DNA of 33,972 nucleotides from Comamonadaceae bacterium (GTDB lineage Bacteria > Pseudomonadota > Gammaproteobacteria > Burkholderiales > Burkholderiaceae_C): assembly GCA_013297985.1 (NCBI GenBank), contig JAAFIY010000032.1, forward strand, positions 1 to 33,972, read 5' to 3'. The notes beneath the pieces are model-generated. The model saw only the letters and a program-made list of their open reading frames with translations, was not told the DNA's origin and did not search any database. Position numbers and translations under genes: made by a program. Position 1 is the first letter of the stretch. Each line of letters opens with the position of its first letter. Shown here in pieces: positions 1 to 8,048 of the stretch.

Positions 1-412
1 TAAGCGCCAAGTCTTGCAGCATGTGCTGGTTCATTTCTTGTTGCACGCAGCTGATGCTTTCTACGCCGCCGGCCACGTACACACTGCCTTCGCCCGCAAT
101 GATGCGTTGCGCAGCCAGCGCAATGGTCTGCAGGCCCGATGAGCAAAAGCGGTTGACGGTGACACCCGAGGCCGTCACCGGCAAATCAGCCATCAGCGCA
201 ATTTGGCGCGCAATGTTGGCGCCGGTGGCGCCTTCGGGGTTGGCGCAGCCCATGATGACGTCTTCGACTTCAGCGCCATCAATGCCAGCGCGCTGCAGCG
301 CGTGCTTGACGGCATGGCCGCCCAGCGTGGCGCCATGCGTCATGTTGAAGGCGCCGCGCCAGCTTTTAGCCAGTGGGGTGCGGGCGGTCGAAACGATTAC
401 GGCAGATGTCAT
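1..412 (-). CDS. Thiolase (acetyl-CoA acyltransferase), 3' end outside window
   Basis: This is the N-terminal 137 residues of a thiolase; the C-terminal two thirds lie beyond the left edge. Thiolases cleave 3-ketoacyl-CoA with CoA in the last step of beta-oxidation, or run the reverse condensation. The start MTSAVIVSTARTPLAKSW is typical of the family, and the nucleophilic cysteine is in NRFCSSGLQ (Cys90). The start is fixed by an AGGAG seven bases before the ATG. The gene lies 57 bases downstream of the FadJ-like gene on the same strand, so the two are probably cotranscribed and work on the same acyl chains. The Cys/His pair near the C terminus cannot be checked here. Degradative and biosynthetic thiolases cannot be separated from this fragment, although the context favours degradation. 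Confidence 0.93.
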   Translation of the reverse strand, partial: MTSAVIVSTARTPLAKSWRGAFNMTHGATLGGHAVKHALQRAGIDGAEVEDVIMGCANPEGATGANIARQIALMADLPVTASGVTVNRFCSSGLQTIALAAQRIIAGEGSVYVAGGVESISCVQQEMNQHMLQDLAL

Positions 413-469
413 GGCGTGCTCCTAATTAGATAGCAACAAATCGAATAAATATCAGCGGAATCGACCGAT

Positions 470-2581
470 TCAGTTAAAGGTCTTGCCTTCGGCGGCCAGT
501 TTGGCCAACAGGGGCGCGGGCTTCCAGAAGCTGGCGTCGTCATACGGATTGGCGGCAAAGCGCTGCATGGCGGCCACCACGTTGAACAGGCCCAACTGGT
601 CTGCGTAGTGCATCGGCCCGCCGCGGAAAATGGGGAAGCCGTAGCCCGTCAGGTAGACCATGTCGATGTCGCTGGCCTTGCTGGCAATGCCTTCTTCCAA
701 GATGTGCGCGGCTTCATTGACCAGGGCAAACACCAGGCGTTGCACGATTTCTTCGTCAGAGATCTTGCGGAGCGCAATGCCCAGCGTGGCGCGGTGCTTG
801 TCGATCATTTCTTGCACCAGAGCGCTGGGAATGGCATCACGCTTGCCCGCTTGGTAGTCGTACCAGCCAGCGCCCGTCTTTTGGCCAAAACGGCCCATTT
901 CGCACAGCAAGTCGGCCGTCTTGCTGTAGCGCAGGTTGGCTTGTTCGGTGGCGCGGCGCTTGCGGATGGCCCAGCCAATGTCATTGCCCGCCAAGTCGCC
1001 CATGCGGAAGGGGCCCATGGCAAAGCCGAACTTCTCAACCGCCTTGTCAATTTGCTGGGGGCTGGCGCCTTCGTCCAACATAAACCCTGCTTGGCGGCTG
1101 TATTGCTCAATCATGCGGTTGCCAATAAAGCCGTCGCACACGCCCGATACCACCGCCGTCTTCTTGATCTTCTTGGCCACACCCATCACCGTGGCCATCA
1201 CGTCTTTGGCGGTGTCGGCGCCGCGTACCACTTCCAGCAGCTTCATGACGTTGGCGGGGCTGAAGAAATGCATGCCCACCACGTCTTGCGGCCGCTTGGT
1301 GAAGTGCGCAATGGCGTTGACGTCCAGCGTGCTGGTGTTGCTGGCCAGGATGGCGCCGGGCTTCATGACGGTATCGAGCTGTTTGAAGACTTTTTCTTTC
1401 ACGCCCAACTCCTCAAACACCGCCTCAATCACCAAGTCGGCATCTTTTAGGTCGTCGTAGCTCAGTGTGGTGCTGAGCAAGTCCATGCGCTGCTGAAACT
1501 TGTCGGCCTTGAGCTTGCCCTTGGCCACTTGCGCTTCGTAGTTTTTGCGCATAACGCCTACGCCGCAGTCCAGGGCTTCTTGCTTCATCTCGAGCATCTT
1601 GACGGCGATGCCCGCGTTCAAGAAGTTCATGGCAATGCCGCCACCCATGGTGCCTGCGCCGATGATTGCTACGTTTTTAATAGCGCGCTGTGGCGTGTCT
1701 TCGGGCACATCGGGGATTTTTGACGTGGCTCGCTCAGCCATGAAGATATGCCGCAAGGCGCGGCATTCGGGCGTCCACATCAGGTTGATAAAGATCTCGC
1801 GCTCAAACAGCATGCCGTCGTCAAACTTGCGCTTGGTGGCGGCTTCTACCGCATCCACGCATTTGGCGGGCGCGGGGTAGTTTTTCGACATGCCCTTGAC
1901 CATGTTGCGCGCAAACTGAAAGTAGGCGTCGCCCAGCGGGTGTTTGCAAGGCAGGTTGCGCACCAGCGGCAGCGCACTGCCGTCGGCGTGTTTGGCCGCC
2001 ATTTCTCGGGCGAAAACCAAAGCTTCGTCGGCCAGGCTTTCGGGCGACGCGGCCATCTTGTCAAACAGCTTTTGGCCGGGGATTTGGGCCAGCAGTTCCG
2101 CTTTCACCGGCTCGCCGCTGACGATCATGTTCAGGGCCGGTTCCACACCAATCACGCGGGGCAAGCGCTGCGTGCCGCCGGCGCCGGGGATCAGGCCCAG
2201 CTTCACTTCGGGCAGCGCCACGCTGCAGCCCGGCGCGGCGATTCTGTAGTGGCAGCCCAGTGCCAATTCAAGCCCGCCGCCCATGGCCACCGAGTGCACC
2301 GCAGCCACCACGGGCTTGGGGCTTAGCTCCAACGCACGGATCACCGACAGCAAGTTGGGCTCAGCCAGCGCCTTGTCGGTGCCGAATTCTTTGATGTCCG
2401 CGCCGCCCGAGAACGCTTTGCCCGCACCCGTGACCACGATGGCCTTGACGGCCGCGTCGGCATTGGCGCGGTTGAGGCCGTCGGTCAGCCCCAGGCGAGT
2501 GGCGTGGCTTAAGCCGTTGACCGGGGGGTTGTGCATCGAGATCACGGCCACATCGCCGATGACTTGATATTGGGCAGTCAT
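470..2581 (-). CDS. Fused enoyl-CoA hydratase / 3-hydroxyacyl-CoA dehydrogenase (FadB/FadJ type)
   Basis: A 703-residue multifunctional beta-oxidation enzyme. An N-terminal crotonase domain (about 1-185) carries the hydratase glutamates in GGGLELAL (Glu105) and LPEVKLG (Glu125). A Rossmann NAD domain starts at IIGAGTMGG (about 307) and has the dehydrogenase His438 and Glu450 in MHFFSPANVMKLLE. Two C-terminal 3HCDH domains end in GFPIFRGGPMHYAD. It should hydrate 2-enoyl-CoA and oxidise the resulting L-3-hydroxyacyl-CoA in the cytoplasm. AAGGA six bases before the ATG supports the start. The thiolase follows it, and livF precedes it across a 207-base gap holding a palindrome, so it may have its own promoter. 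A paralogue of similar size lies at 25201-27357; the two differ clearly in their N-terminal domains and may prefer different chain lengths (inference). Confidence 0.95.
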   Translation of the reverse strand: MTAQYQVIGDVAVISMHNPPVNGLSHATRLGLTDGLNRANADAAVKAIVVTGAGKAFSGGADIKEFGTDKALAEPNLLSVIRALELSPKPVVAAVHSVAMGGGLELALGCHYRIAAPGCSVALPEVKLGLIPGAGGTQRLPRVIGVEPALNMIVSGEPVKAELLAQIPGQKLFDKMAASPESLADEALVFAREMAAKHADGSALPLVRNLPCKHPLGDAYFQFARNMVKGMSKNYPAPAKCVDAVEAATKRKFDDGMLFEREIFINLMWTPECRALRHIFMAERATSKIPDVPEDTPQRAIKNVAIIGAGTMGGGIAMNFLNAGIAVKMLEMKQEALDCGVGVMRKNYEAQVAKGKLKADKFQQRMDLLSTTLSYDDLKDADLVIEAVFEELGVKEKVFKQLDTVMKPGAILASNTSTLDVNAIAHFTKRPQDVVGMHFFSPANVMKLLEVVRGADTAKDVMATVMGVAKKIKKTAVVSGVCDGFIGNRMIEQYSRQAGFMLDEGASPQQIDKAVEKFGFAMGPFRMGDLAGNDIGWAIRKRRATEQANLRYSKTADLLCEMGRFGQKTGAGWYDYQAGKRDAIPSALVQEMIDKHRATLGIALRKISDEEIVQRLVFALVNEAAHILEEGIASKASDIDMVYLTGYGFPIFRGGPMHYADQLGLFNVVAAMQRFAANPYDDASFWKPAPLLAKLAAEGKTFN

Positions 2582-2673
2582 GAAGAGTCCTTAAAAGATC
2601 GGGCAAGCAACAGGCCGCCAACTTGCGCAGCGGCGGTGTGACGCGCCACCCATGCAAAGCGGCCGCAGTCTGT

Positions 2674-2695
2674 AAAAAGAACGGTCGTGCTTTTT
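2674..2695. promoter_or_regulatory. 22-bp imperfect palindrome upstream of the FadJ-like gene
   Basis: The arms AAAAAG-N-ACG and CGT-N-CTTTTT flank a 2-base centre. Nine of ten arm positions pair; the exception is 2680/2689. It is the most symmetric sequence I found in the 207-base gap between livF and the FadJ-like gene, about 93 bases upstream of that start. The ACG-NN-CGT core has the general shape of TetR-family operators, which commonly control beta-oxidation genes, but I cannot assign a regulator. T-runs on both sides leave a weak AT-rich terminator for livF as an alternative; the almost absent loop argues against it. Confidence 0.45.
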
Positions 2696-2788
2696 TTGAT
2701 TCTAGGGGCAGCAGCGCTGGGCGTGCCCGGCTTTGTCCCTGTTGAGACAGCAGCGCCAGTCAAGGGCAGACCCAGCCTGCCCAAGATG

Positions 2789-3484
2789 TCAAACCTCGAG
2801 CCACTCCTTGCGGATGTAGCTGTTGTCCCGCAGCGCCTGCGGTGTGCCATCAAACACGATGCTGCCGTGGCCCATGACCAGCACACGGTCAGAGATGTCC
2901 ATGGCAATGGTGAGCTTTTGCTCAATCAAGAGCACCGAAATGCCGCGGGTTTTGAGGGCCTTCAGGTATTGGCCCACCAACTCAACGATCTTGGGCGCCA
3001 AGCCTTCGGTGGGCTCGTCGATGATGATGAGATCGGGGTCACCCATCAAAGATCGGCACAGCGTCAACATTTGCTGCTCGCCCCCCGACAACACGCCTGC
3101 CTCGGTGTGCTGGCGCTCTTTGAGGCGCGGAAACAGCTGATACATATCGTCAAATGACCAACGCCCGTTTTTCTTGCCGCGTTTTTCGCCCAGCATCAGG
3201 TTCTGGTGCACGGTGAGCGTGGGGAAGATGTCTCGGTTTTCAGGCACGTAGCCCAGGCCTAGGTGCGCAATCTCATACGCTTTTTTGCCGACCACGTTGC
3301 GGCCTTGCCAATCGACGTTGCCGGTGGCGTCCACCATGCCCATGATGGCCTTGGCGGTGGTGGAACGGCCTGAGCCATTGCGGCCCAGCAAGGCCACGAT
3401 TTCACCGTCACCCACTTCAAAGTTCACGCCGTGCAGCACATGGCTTTTGCCGTAAAAGCCGTGCAGGTTGACTACTTTCAACAT
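2789..3484 (-). CDS. livF: Branched-chain amino acid-type ABC transporter ATPase LivF
   Basis: A 231-residue ABC ATPase of the LivF family, expected to pair with LivG under the LivH/LivM channel at the inner membrane. The signature LSGGEQ is at 132-137, Walker B IIIDEP ends in Glu157, and the H-loop position is Gln189 (LLIEQK), as is usual for LivF. The Walker A loop at 34-41 reads GRNGSGRS: the conserved lysine is Arg40, encoded by CGT. The gene otherwise looks intact and normal in length, so this is probably an inherited divergence and not damage. It starts 2 bases after the livG stop and is the last gene of the transporter set before the fad genes. The substrate is unknown; Liv-type systems move amino acids, amides, urea or aromatic and aliphatic acids. 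Confidence 0.93.
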   Translation of the reverse strand: MLKVVNLHGFYGKSHVLHGVNFEVGDGEIVALLGRNGSGRSTTAKAIMGMVDATGNVDWQGRNVVGKKAYEIAHLGLGYVPENRDIFPTLTVHQNLMLGEKRGKKNGRWSFDDMYQLFPRLKERQHTEAGVLSGGEQQMLTLCRSLMGDPDLIIIDEPTEGLAPKIVELVGQYLKALKTRGISVLLIEQKLTIAMDISDRVLVMGHGSIVFDGTPQALRDNSYIRKEWLEV

Positions 3485-3486
3485 GG

Positions 3487-4281
3487 TCAGTGCGCTCCTG
3501 CTTGGGCATCGGCCACATGCGAGCCCAAATAGGCCTCTTGCACCTTGGCGTTGGAGCGGACCTTTTCGGGGGTGTCGTAGGCAATCACCTCGCCGTATAC
3601 CACCACCGCAATCTTGTCAGCCAAGCCAAACACCACGCCCATGTCGTGCTCCACCGTCAGCAAGGTCTTGCCCTGGGTGACTTCGCGAATCAGGTTGATG
3701 AAACGCGCGGTTTCGGTTTTGCTCATGCCAGCGGTGGGCTCGTCCAGCAAGATCACGTTGGCACCGCCCGCAATGGTGATGCCGATCTCAAGTGACCGCT
3801 GCTCGGCATAGGTCAGGTTCATGGCGAGCACATCGCGCTTTTTGTCCAGCCGAATCATCTGCAGCAACTCATCGGCGCGGTCATTGGCGTCAGTTAGATC
3901 GGCCAAGAACTTGAGGAATGTGTAGCGATACCCCAGGCTCCACAACACGCCACAGCGCAGGTTTTCAAACACGCTGAGCTTGGGAAAGATGTTGGTGATC
4001 TGAAAACTGCGAGACAAACCCGCGCGGTTGATCTCAAAGGGTTTTTTGCCGTCAATGCGCTGGCCATTGAGCAGCACCTCGCCGCTGCTAGGCGCAAACC
4101 GCCCACTGATCAGGTTAAACAGCGTGGACTTGCCCGCGCCGTTGGGGCCAATTACCGCGCAGCGCTCACCAGTGGGCACCGCCAGATTCACGCCGCGAAT
4201 GATCTCGGTCTTGCCAAAGCTCTTGCGAAGTTCTTTAAGTTCCAGCGCGTAGGGCTGGCCTGTTGATGTGGCCGTGCTCAT
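3487..4281 (-). CDS. livG: Branched-chain amino acid-type ABC transporter ATPase LivG
   Basis: A 264-residue ABC ATPase of the LivG family. Walker A GPNGAGKS at 45-52 is canonical, Walker B ends LLDEP (Glu181), and the H-loop has His212 in VEHDM. The ABC signature is LTYAEQ (156-161) instead of LSGGQ, so its half of the composite ATP site is divergent. The C-terminal AYLG end typical of LivG is present. The ATG overlaps the stop of livM as ATGA (4278-4281), giving translational coupling. With LivF it should power the importer. The combination of a good Walker A here with a good signature in LivF predicts one functional and one weak ATP site. Confidence 0.94.
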   Translation of the reverse strand: MSTATSTGQPYALELKELRKSFGKTEIIRGVNLAVPTGERCAVIGPNGAGKSTLFNLISGRFAPSSGEVLLNGQRIDGKKPFEINRAGLSRSFQITNIFPKLSVFENLRCGVLWSLGYRYTFLKFLADLTDANDRADELLQMIRLDKKRDVLAMNLTYAEQRSLEIGITIAGGANVILLDEPTAGMSKTETARFINLIREVTQGKTLLTVEHDMGVVFGLADKIAVVVYGEVIAYDTPEKVRSNAKVQEAYLGSHVADAQAGAH

Positions 4282-5570
4282 AGCGACTCCCGGCGTTTGA
4301 TTTCTTTTTCAATTTCTTGCTGAATCACGTCCCATTCAAGCTTGAACTGCCGTCGCACCACCTCAAACAACCCCAGGCCCGTGATCATCACCATGGCCGC
4401 GCCAAACCAGCTGTTGAGGCCTTTGCTGTCCAGCGTGGCACCCATGTACTCAAGCTCCGGGCCCATGGCTTGATTGATCTGGAGGTGGTAGACCATTTCA
4501 ATCATGGCGCCAGCGCCCACGAAGGCCACAAATGCGGTGCCGCCGAGCGCCAGGTAGCTGGTCCACAAGCGCTTGAGCTTGCCGAAGGCCGCCACCCGCA
4601 AGTTCATCATGATCAGGCTGGCGATGCCGCCAGGCGCATACATCACCATGAACAAGAAGATCAGGCCCAGGTACAAGAGCCAAGCCTTGGTGAGTTCAGA
4701 CAAGAGCACAAAGGCCAAGATCATCAAGATGCCACCAATGATGGGCCCAAAGAAGAAGGTGGCCCCGCCCAAGAACACAAACAGCAGATAGGCGCCCGAG
4801 CGCACACCGCTGACGGTCTCAGAAGTCACGATCTCAAAGTTCAAGGCGCCAAGACCGCCCGAAATCCCAGCAAAGAAGCCCGCTACCAAGAACGCGTAGA
4901 AGCGCACCTTTTGCGTGTCATAGCCGATGAACTCGACCCGCTCAGGGTTGTCGCGCACAGCGTTCAAGATTCGACCCAGCGGCGTGCGAGTCAATGCAAA
5001 CATGAGCGCCGTACACACAAAGGTGTAGATGGCGATCAGGTAGTACAACTGCACCTGCGGCCCATAGGTGATGCCAAGGGGTTTGCTGCCAGCGACCCGG
5101 TTACCGCTGATGCCGCCTTCGCCCCCAAAAAAGGTGGGGAACATCAGCGACATGGCCCACACCAGTTCACCCACACCCAAGGTGATCATGGCAAACGGGG
5201 TGCCCGCTTTCTTCACGCTGAAGGAGCCAAACAGCGCGGCAAAAAACAGCCCGGCCAAGCCACCAATGATGGGCAGCAAGCTCACCGGAATGGGGAATTT
5301 GCCCGCGCTGACCAAGTTGAGCGTATGGATCGTCAAAAACGAGCCCATACCGGCATACACCGCGTGGCCAAAGCTCAGCATGCCGCCTTGACCCAAGAGG
5401 ATGTTGTAGCTCAGGCACACGATGATGGCGATACCCATCTGGCTGAGCATGGTGTGCGACAGCGAACTGGTCCAGATCATGGGTGCAAACAACAGCACCA
5501 ATGCAAACAGCGACCAGATGACAATGCGCCCCACGTTAAAGGGCTTGAAGCGATACACAGCTTGGTTCAT
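4278..5570 (-). CDS. livM: Branched-chain amino acid-type ABC permease LivM with C-terminal extension
   Basis: A 430-residue inner-membrane permease of the LivM family. The core (about 20-320) has many hydrophobic helices, the conserved LSYNILLGQGGMLSFGHA segment (53-70) and the cytoplasmic coupling loop GRILNAVRDNPERVEFIGYD (199-218). From about 325 the protein runs some 105 residues past the usual family end. This tail holds two further likely membrane helices (about 339-358 and 388-405) and a charged end rich in Glu, Lys and Arg. E. coli LivM is of similar total length, but its extra segment is N-terminal, so the layout here differs. The gene starts four bases after livH ends and overlaps livG by four bases. 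Confidence 0.94.
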   Translation of the reverse strand: MNQAVYRFKPFNVGRIVIWSLFALVLLFAPMIWTSSLSHTMLSQMGIAIIVCLSYNILLGQGGMLSFGHAVYAGMGSFLTIHTLNLVSAGKFPIPVSLLPIIGGLAGLFFAALFGSFSVKKAGTPFAMITLGVGELVWAMSLMFPTFFGGEGGISGNRVAGSKPLGITYGPQVQLYYLIAIYTFVCTALMFALTRTPLGRILNAVRDNPERVEFIGYDTQKVRFYAFLVAGFFAGISGGLGALNFEIVTSETVSGVRSGAYLLFVFLGGATFFFGPIIGGILMILAFVLLSELTKAWLLYLGLIFLFMVMYAPGGIASLIMMNLRVAAFGKLKRLWTSYLALGGTAFVAFVGAGAMIEMVYHLQINQAMGPELEYMGATLDSKGLNSWFGAAMVMITGLGLFEVVRRQFKLEWDVIQQEIEKEIKRRESL

Positions 5571-5574
5571 CGCC

Positions 5575-6522
5575 TTAGCCCTCCCGCGTGCCGAGCAGGC
5601 CCTTGGGCCGGAATATCAAGATAAGTACCAAGAACAAAAACGGCAGGATGGGGGCCACTTGGCTCACTTTGAGCTTCCAAAGTTCATACCCAAACGTTTC
5701 GCTTGTGATGGCGACCCCGACGTGGCTGAGCACCGTTTGTAGTGAGGCATCAATGGCCACCGCAAAGGTTTGAATCACGCCGATCAGGATCGACGCGACA
5801 AAGGCACCCGACAGCGAGCCCATCCCCCCCACCACCACCACCACAAAAATGACGGCACCCACTGCCGCAGCCATACCAGGCTCGGTCACGAAGGCGTTGC
5901 CACCAATGACCCCGGCCAAACCCGCCAAGGCCGCGCCGCCGCCGAACACCAGCATCAACACGCGCGGCACGTTGTGGCCCAGTGCCTCCACCTGATCAGG
6001 GTGCGTGAGAGCCGCTTGAATCACCAAACCGATGCGGGTGCGGGTGAGCAGCAACCAAATCGATACCAGCATGAGCAAGGCCACGCCCATCATGAAGCCC
6101 CGGTACATCGGAAACTGGGTGCCGTAGATGGTGAACAAAGGGCCGTCTAGCTCGGCTGGCACCCGGTAGTCCAGCGGCCCTCGGCCCCAGACCAGCTGCA
6201 CCAGCTCCAACAAGATGTAGCTCAGGCCAAAGGTAATGAGCAGCTCGGGCACATGGCCAAAGATGTGCACTTTGCGCAGGCAGTATTTTTCAAACAGCGC
6301 ACCGATCAAGCCCACCAAAATTGGCGCAAGAACCAGCGCAGCCCAGAAATTGAGCACCTGCACCGTGGTGTAGGCAAAGTAGGCACCCAGCATGTAGAAG
6401 CTGGCGTGCGCAAAATTAAGCACCCCCATCATGCTGAAGATGAGTGTCAGGCCCGAACTGAGCATGAACAGCAGCAAGCCGTAGCTCAGCCCGTTCAGCA
6501 GCGAAATAACGTAGAACTCCAT
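5575..6522 (-). CDS. livH: Branched-chain amino acid-type ABC permease LivH
   Basis: A 315-residue polytopic membrane protein of the LivH family, forming the translocation channel with LivM. It begins MEFYVISLLNGLSYGLLLFM and has the family segments GLTLIFSMMGVLNFAHASFY near the N terminus and FVTEPGMAAAVGAVIFVVVV in the middle. It ends in a typical IFRPKGLLGTREG. The length is normal. The gene is separated from the binding-protein gene by 150 bases containing a strong hairpin, and is followed within four bases by livM. Substrate specificity cannot be read from the permease. Confidence 0.94.
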   Translation of the reverse strand: MEFYVISLLNGLSYGLLLFMLSSGLTLIFSMMGVLNFAHASFYMLGAYFAYTTVQVLNFWAALVLAPILVGLIGALFEKYCLRKVHIFGHVPELLITFGLSYILLELVQLVWGRGPLDYRVPAELDGPLFTIYGTQFPMYRGFMMGVALLMLVSIWLLLTRTRIGLVIQAALTHPDQVEALGHNVPRVLMLVFGGGAALAGLAGVIGGNAFVTEPGMAAAVGAVIFVVVVVGGMGSLSGAFVASILIGVIQTFAVAIDASLQTVLSHVGVAITSETFGYELWKLKVSQVAPILPFLFLVLILIFRPKGLLGTREG

Positions 6523-6626
6523 TCAGACCTCTGGATGGCAGACCGTGGAATGTGTTGGGCTGTGGGGCCGCCAGAAGAAAACAGCGCCGGGCACCACGCT
6601 TTGCGGCGCGCGCCAGGCGCTGATCA

Positions 6627-6658
6627 GGCTGCGGGGCTCAGTGAGGGCCCCAGCAGCC
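6627..6658 (-). other. GC-rich stem-loop between the binding-protein gene and livH
   Basis: GGCTGC then GGGGC pair with GCCCC and GCAGCC, with one bulged A (6652) and a nine-base loop. The stem of 11 pairs lies 15 bases beyond the binding-protein stop and about 100 bases before the livH start. There is no T-run on the minus strand, so it is not a classical terminator. In many ABC importer operons a hairpin at this place stabilises or partly terminates the mRNA so that binding protein is made in excess over permease; that role is inferred here from position. Confidence 0.6.
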
Positions 6659-6672
6659 GAAGGGCGACCAGA

Positions 6673-7914
6673 TCAACCTGGGCGCTTCATTTGGCACGAC
6701 GTGGGCGTGCTGGACACAAAGGGCTCTAGCTGGCGCACCACAGCAAAGTTAAAGCCGGTGTTTTCTTCGCTGTAGGGATTGGCGGCGGTCGCACGGGTCC
6801 ACTTGCTGATGAACATGTGCTGCTGCAACTGATGGTCGGTGCGGCGCATTTCCACTTCACCAGATACGCCTTGGAACTTCAAGCCGCTCATGGCCATGGC
6901 CACCTTGGTGGGGTCGGTGCTCTTGGCTTTGGCCATGCCTTCAGACAGCAAGCGAATACCCAGGTAGGTCTGGAAGGTGTAGAAATCGTCGTTAAAGCGC
7001 TTCTTGAACTCATTGCGCAGATCGCGCAGGTCGCCGGTGTAGTTGGAGTGGCTAATGGCCACTTGGCTGACGTTCATGTCCTTGCCTTGCGCCAAGGCGG
7101 TGGGTGTGCCGGTGACACCCGCGTAATAGGCATACAGCGGAATGTTCAGGCCCGCGTCATTGAGCGCCTTGACCAGCAGGGTCATGTCGGTGCCCCAGTT
7201 ACCAGTCACGATGGTGTCGGCACCCGATGCCTTGATCTTGGCCACGTAGGGGGCGAAATCTTTGACCTGGCCCAGCGGGTGCAGGTCTTCGCCGGCGATC
7301 TTCACGTCAGGGCGCTTGCGGGCAATGCCTTCCTTGAAGTAACGCGCCACTTGCTGGCCGTGTGCGTAGTTCTGGTTGATCAAGTAGACGCTTTTCACGT
7401 CTTTTTGGTCGCGCATGTAGCTGGTGAGGGCTTCCATCTTCATCGACGTATCGGCGTCGAGGCGGAAGTGCCAGAAGCTGCAGCGCTCGTTGGTGAGAGC
7501 CGGGTCAACCGCTGCGTAGTTGATGTAGACAACTTCTTTGCCGGGGTTGCGCTCGTTGTGCTTGGTGACCGCATCAGAAATGGCTGCCGCAGCGCCGGAG
7601 CCGTTGCCTTGGGTCACATAGCGAAAGCCTTGATCGATGGCGGCGCGCAGCGCGTTCAGCGATTCTTGCGGCGAGCCCTTGTTGTCAAAGCCCACTACCT
7701 CAAATTTAGCGCCAGCCGGGTTCAGCTTGGCGTTGGCATTGAGGCGCTCCGCCACAAACTGCCAACTCTTGAGCTGGTTCTGACCCACGTTAGCAAAGGG
7801 GCCAGAAAAGGGATCGATGTGAGCGATGCGAACGGTTTCGCCCTTCTGAGCATGGGCCATGGCGGCCAAGCTCATCACGGTGCCAAACATCACTGCCTTG
7901 ATTGCAAAACGCAT
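6673..7914 (-). CDS. Liv-type periplasmic substrate-binding protein
   Basis: A 413-residue solute-binding protein of the type I periplasmic fold (LivK-like, Peripla_BP_6). A Sec signal peptide with likely cleavage after AMAHA (about residue 22) precedes VRIAHIDPFSGPFANVGQN, the usual first strand and ligand loop. It should capture the transported compound in the periplasm and deliver it to LivHM. GAGGAGA before the ATG is a strong ribosome site, as expected for an abundant protein. It is the first gene of the transporter set and follows the acyl-CoA ligase after 134 bases. That neighbour, and the fad genes after livF, make a fatty, dicarboxylic or aromatic acid as plausible a ligand as an amino acid (inference). 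Confidence 0.93.
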   Translation of the reverse strand: MRFAIKAVMFGTVMSLAAMAHAQKGETVRIAHIDPFSGPFANVGQNQLKSWQFVAERLNANAKLNPAGAKFEVVGFDNKGSPQESLNALRAAIDQGFRYVTQGNGSGAAAAISDAVTKHNERNPGKEVVYINYAAVDPALTNERCSFWHFRLDADTSMKMEALTSYMRDQKDVKSVYLINQNYAHGQQVARYFKEGIARKRPDVKIAGEDLHPLGQVKDFAPYVAKIKASGADTIVTGNWGTDMTLLVKALNDAGLNIPLYAYYAGVTGTPTALAQGKDMNVSQVAISHSNYTGDLRDLRNEFKKRFNDDFYTFQTYLGIRLLSEGMAKAKSTDPTKVAMAMSGLKFQGVSGEVEMRRTDHQLQQHMFISKWTRATAANPYSEENTGFNFAVVRQLEPFVSSTPTSCQMKRPG

Positions 7915-7996
7915 GGAATATGTCTCCTCGAAAAAACAACTAAAAGCTTACAAGTGGGGTGCGACTGTTCAGGACAGGGAATGCCCTATCGAGTCA

Positions 7997-8027
7997 CCCG
8001 AATGACCCCTTCGCTATCGCATTCGGG
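7997..8027. other. Inverted repeat between acyl-CoA ligase and binding-protein genes
   Basis: CCCGAATG (7997-8004) and CATTCGGG (8020-8027) are exact 8-base complements separated by 15 bases. They lie between the acyl-CoA ligase stop and the binding-protein start, both on the minus strand. No T-run follows on either strand, so termination is doubtful; an operator or an RNA hairpin in the leader is possible. No promoter could be assigned with confidence in this 134-base gap. Confidence 0.4.
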
Positions 8028-8048
8028 ACAACGCAACGATGCCGCAGA

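Noticed and set aside
421..450. TTGCTATC-containing stretch upstream of the left thiolase as a fifth repeat copy
   Set aside because: Only the TGCTA block matches; the ATAGCTGCTT, GGGCGCA and GGCCGCT blocks are absent at the right spacing.
4317..5624. 435-codon open frame on plus, antisense to livM
   Set aside because: The translation is rich in His, Gln and Arg with no family likeness, as expected for the reverse of a GC-rich gene; livM on the other strand is clear.
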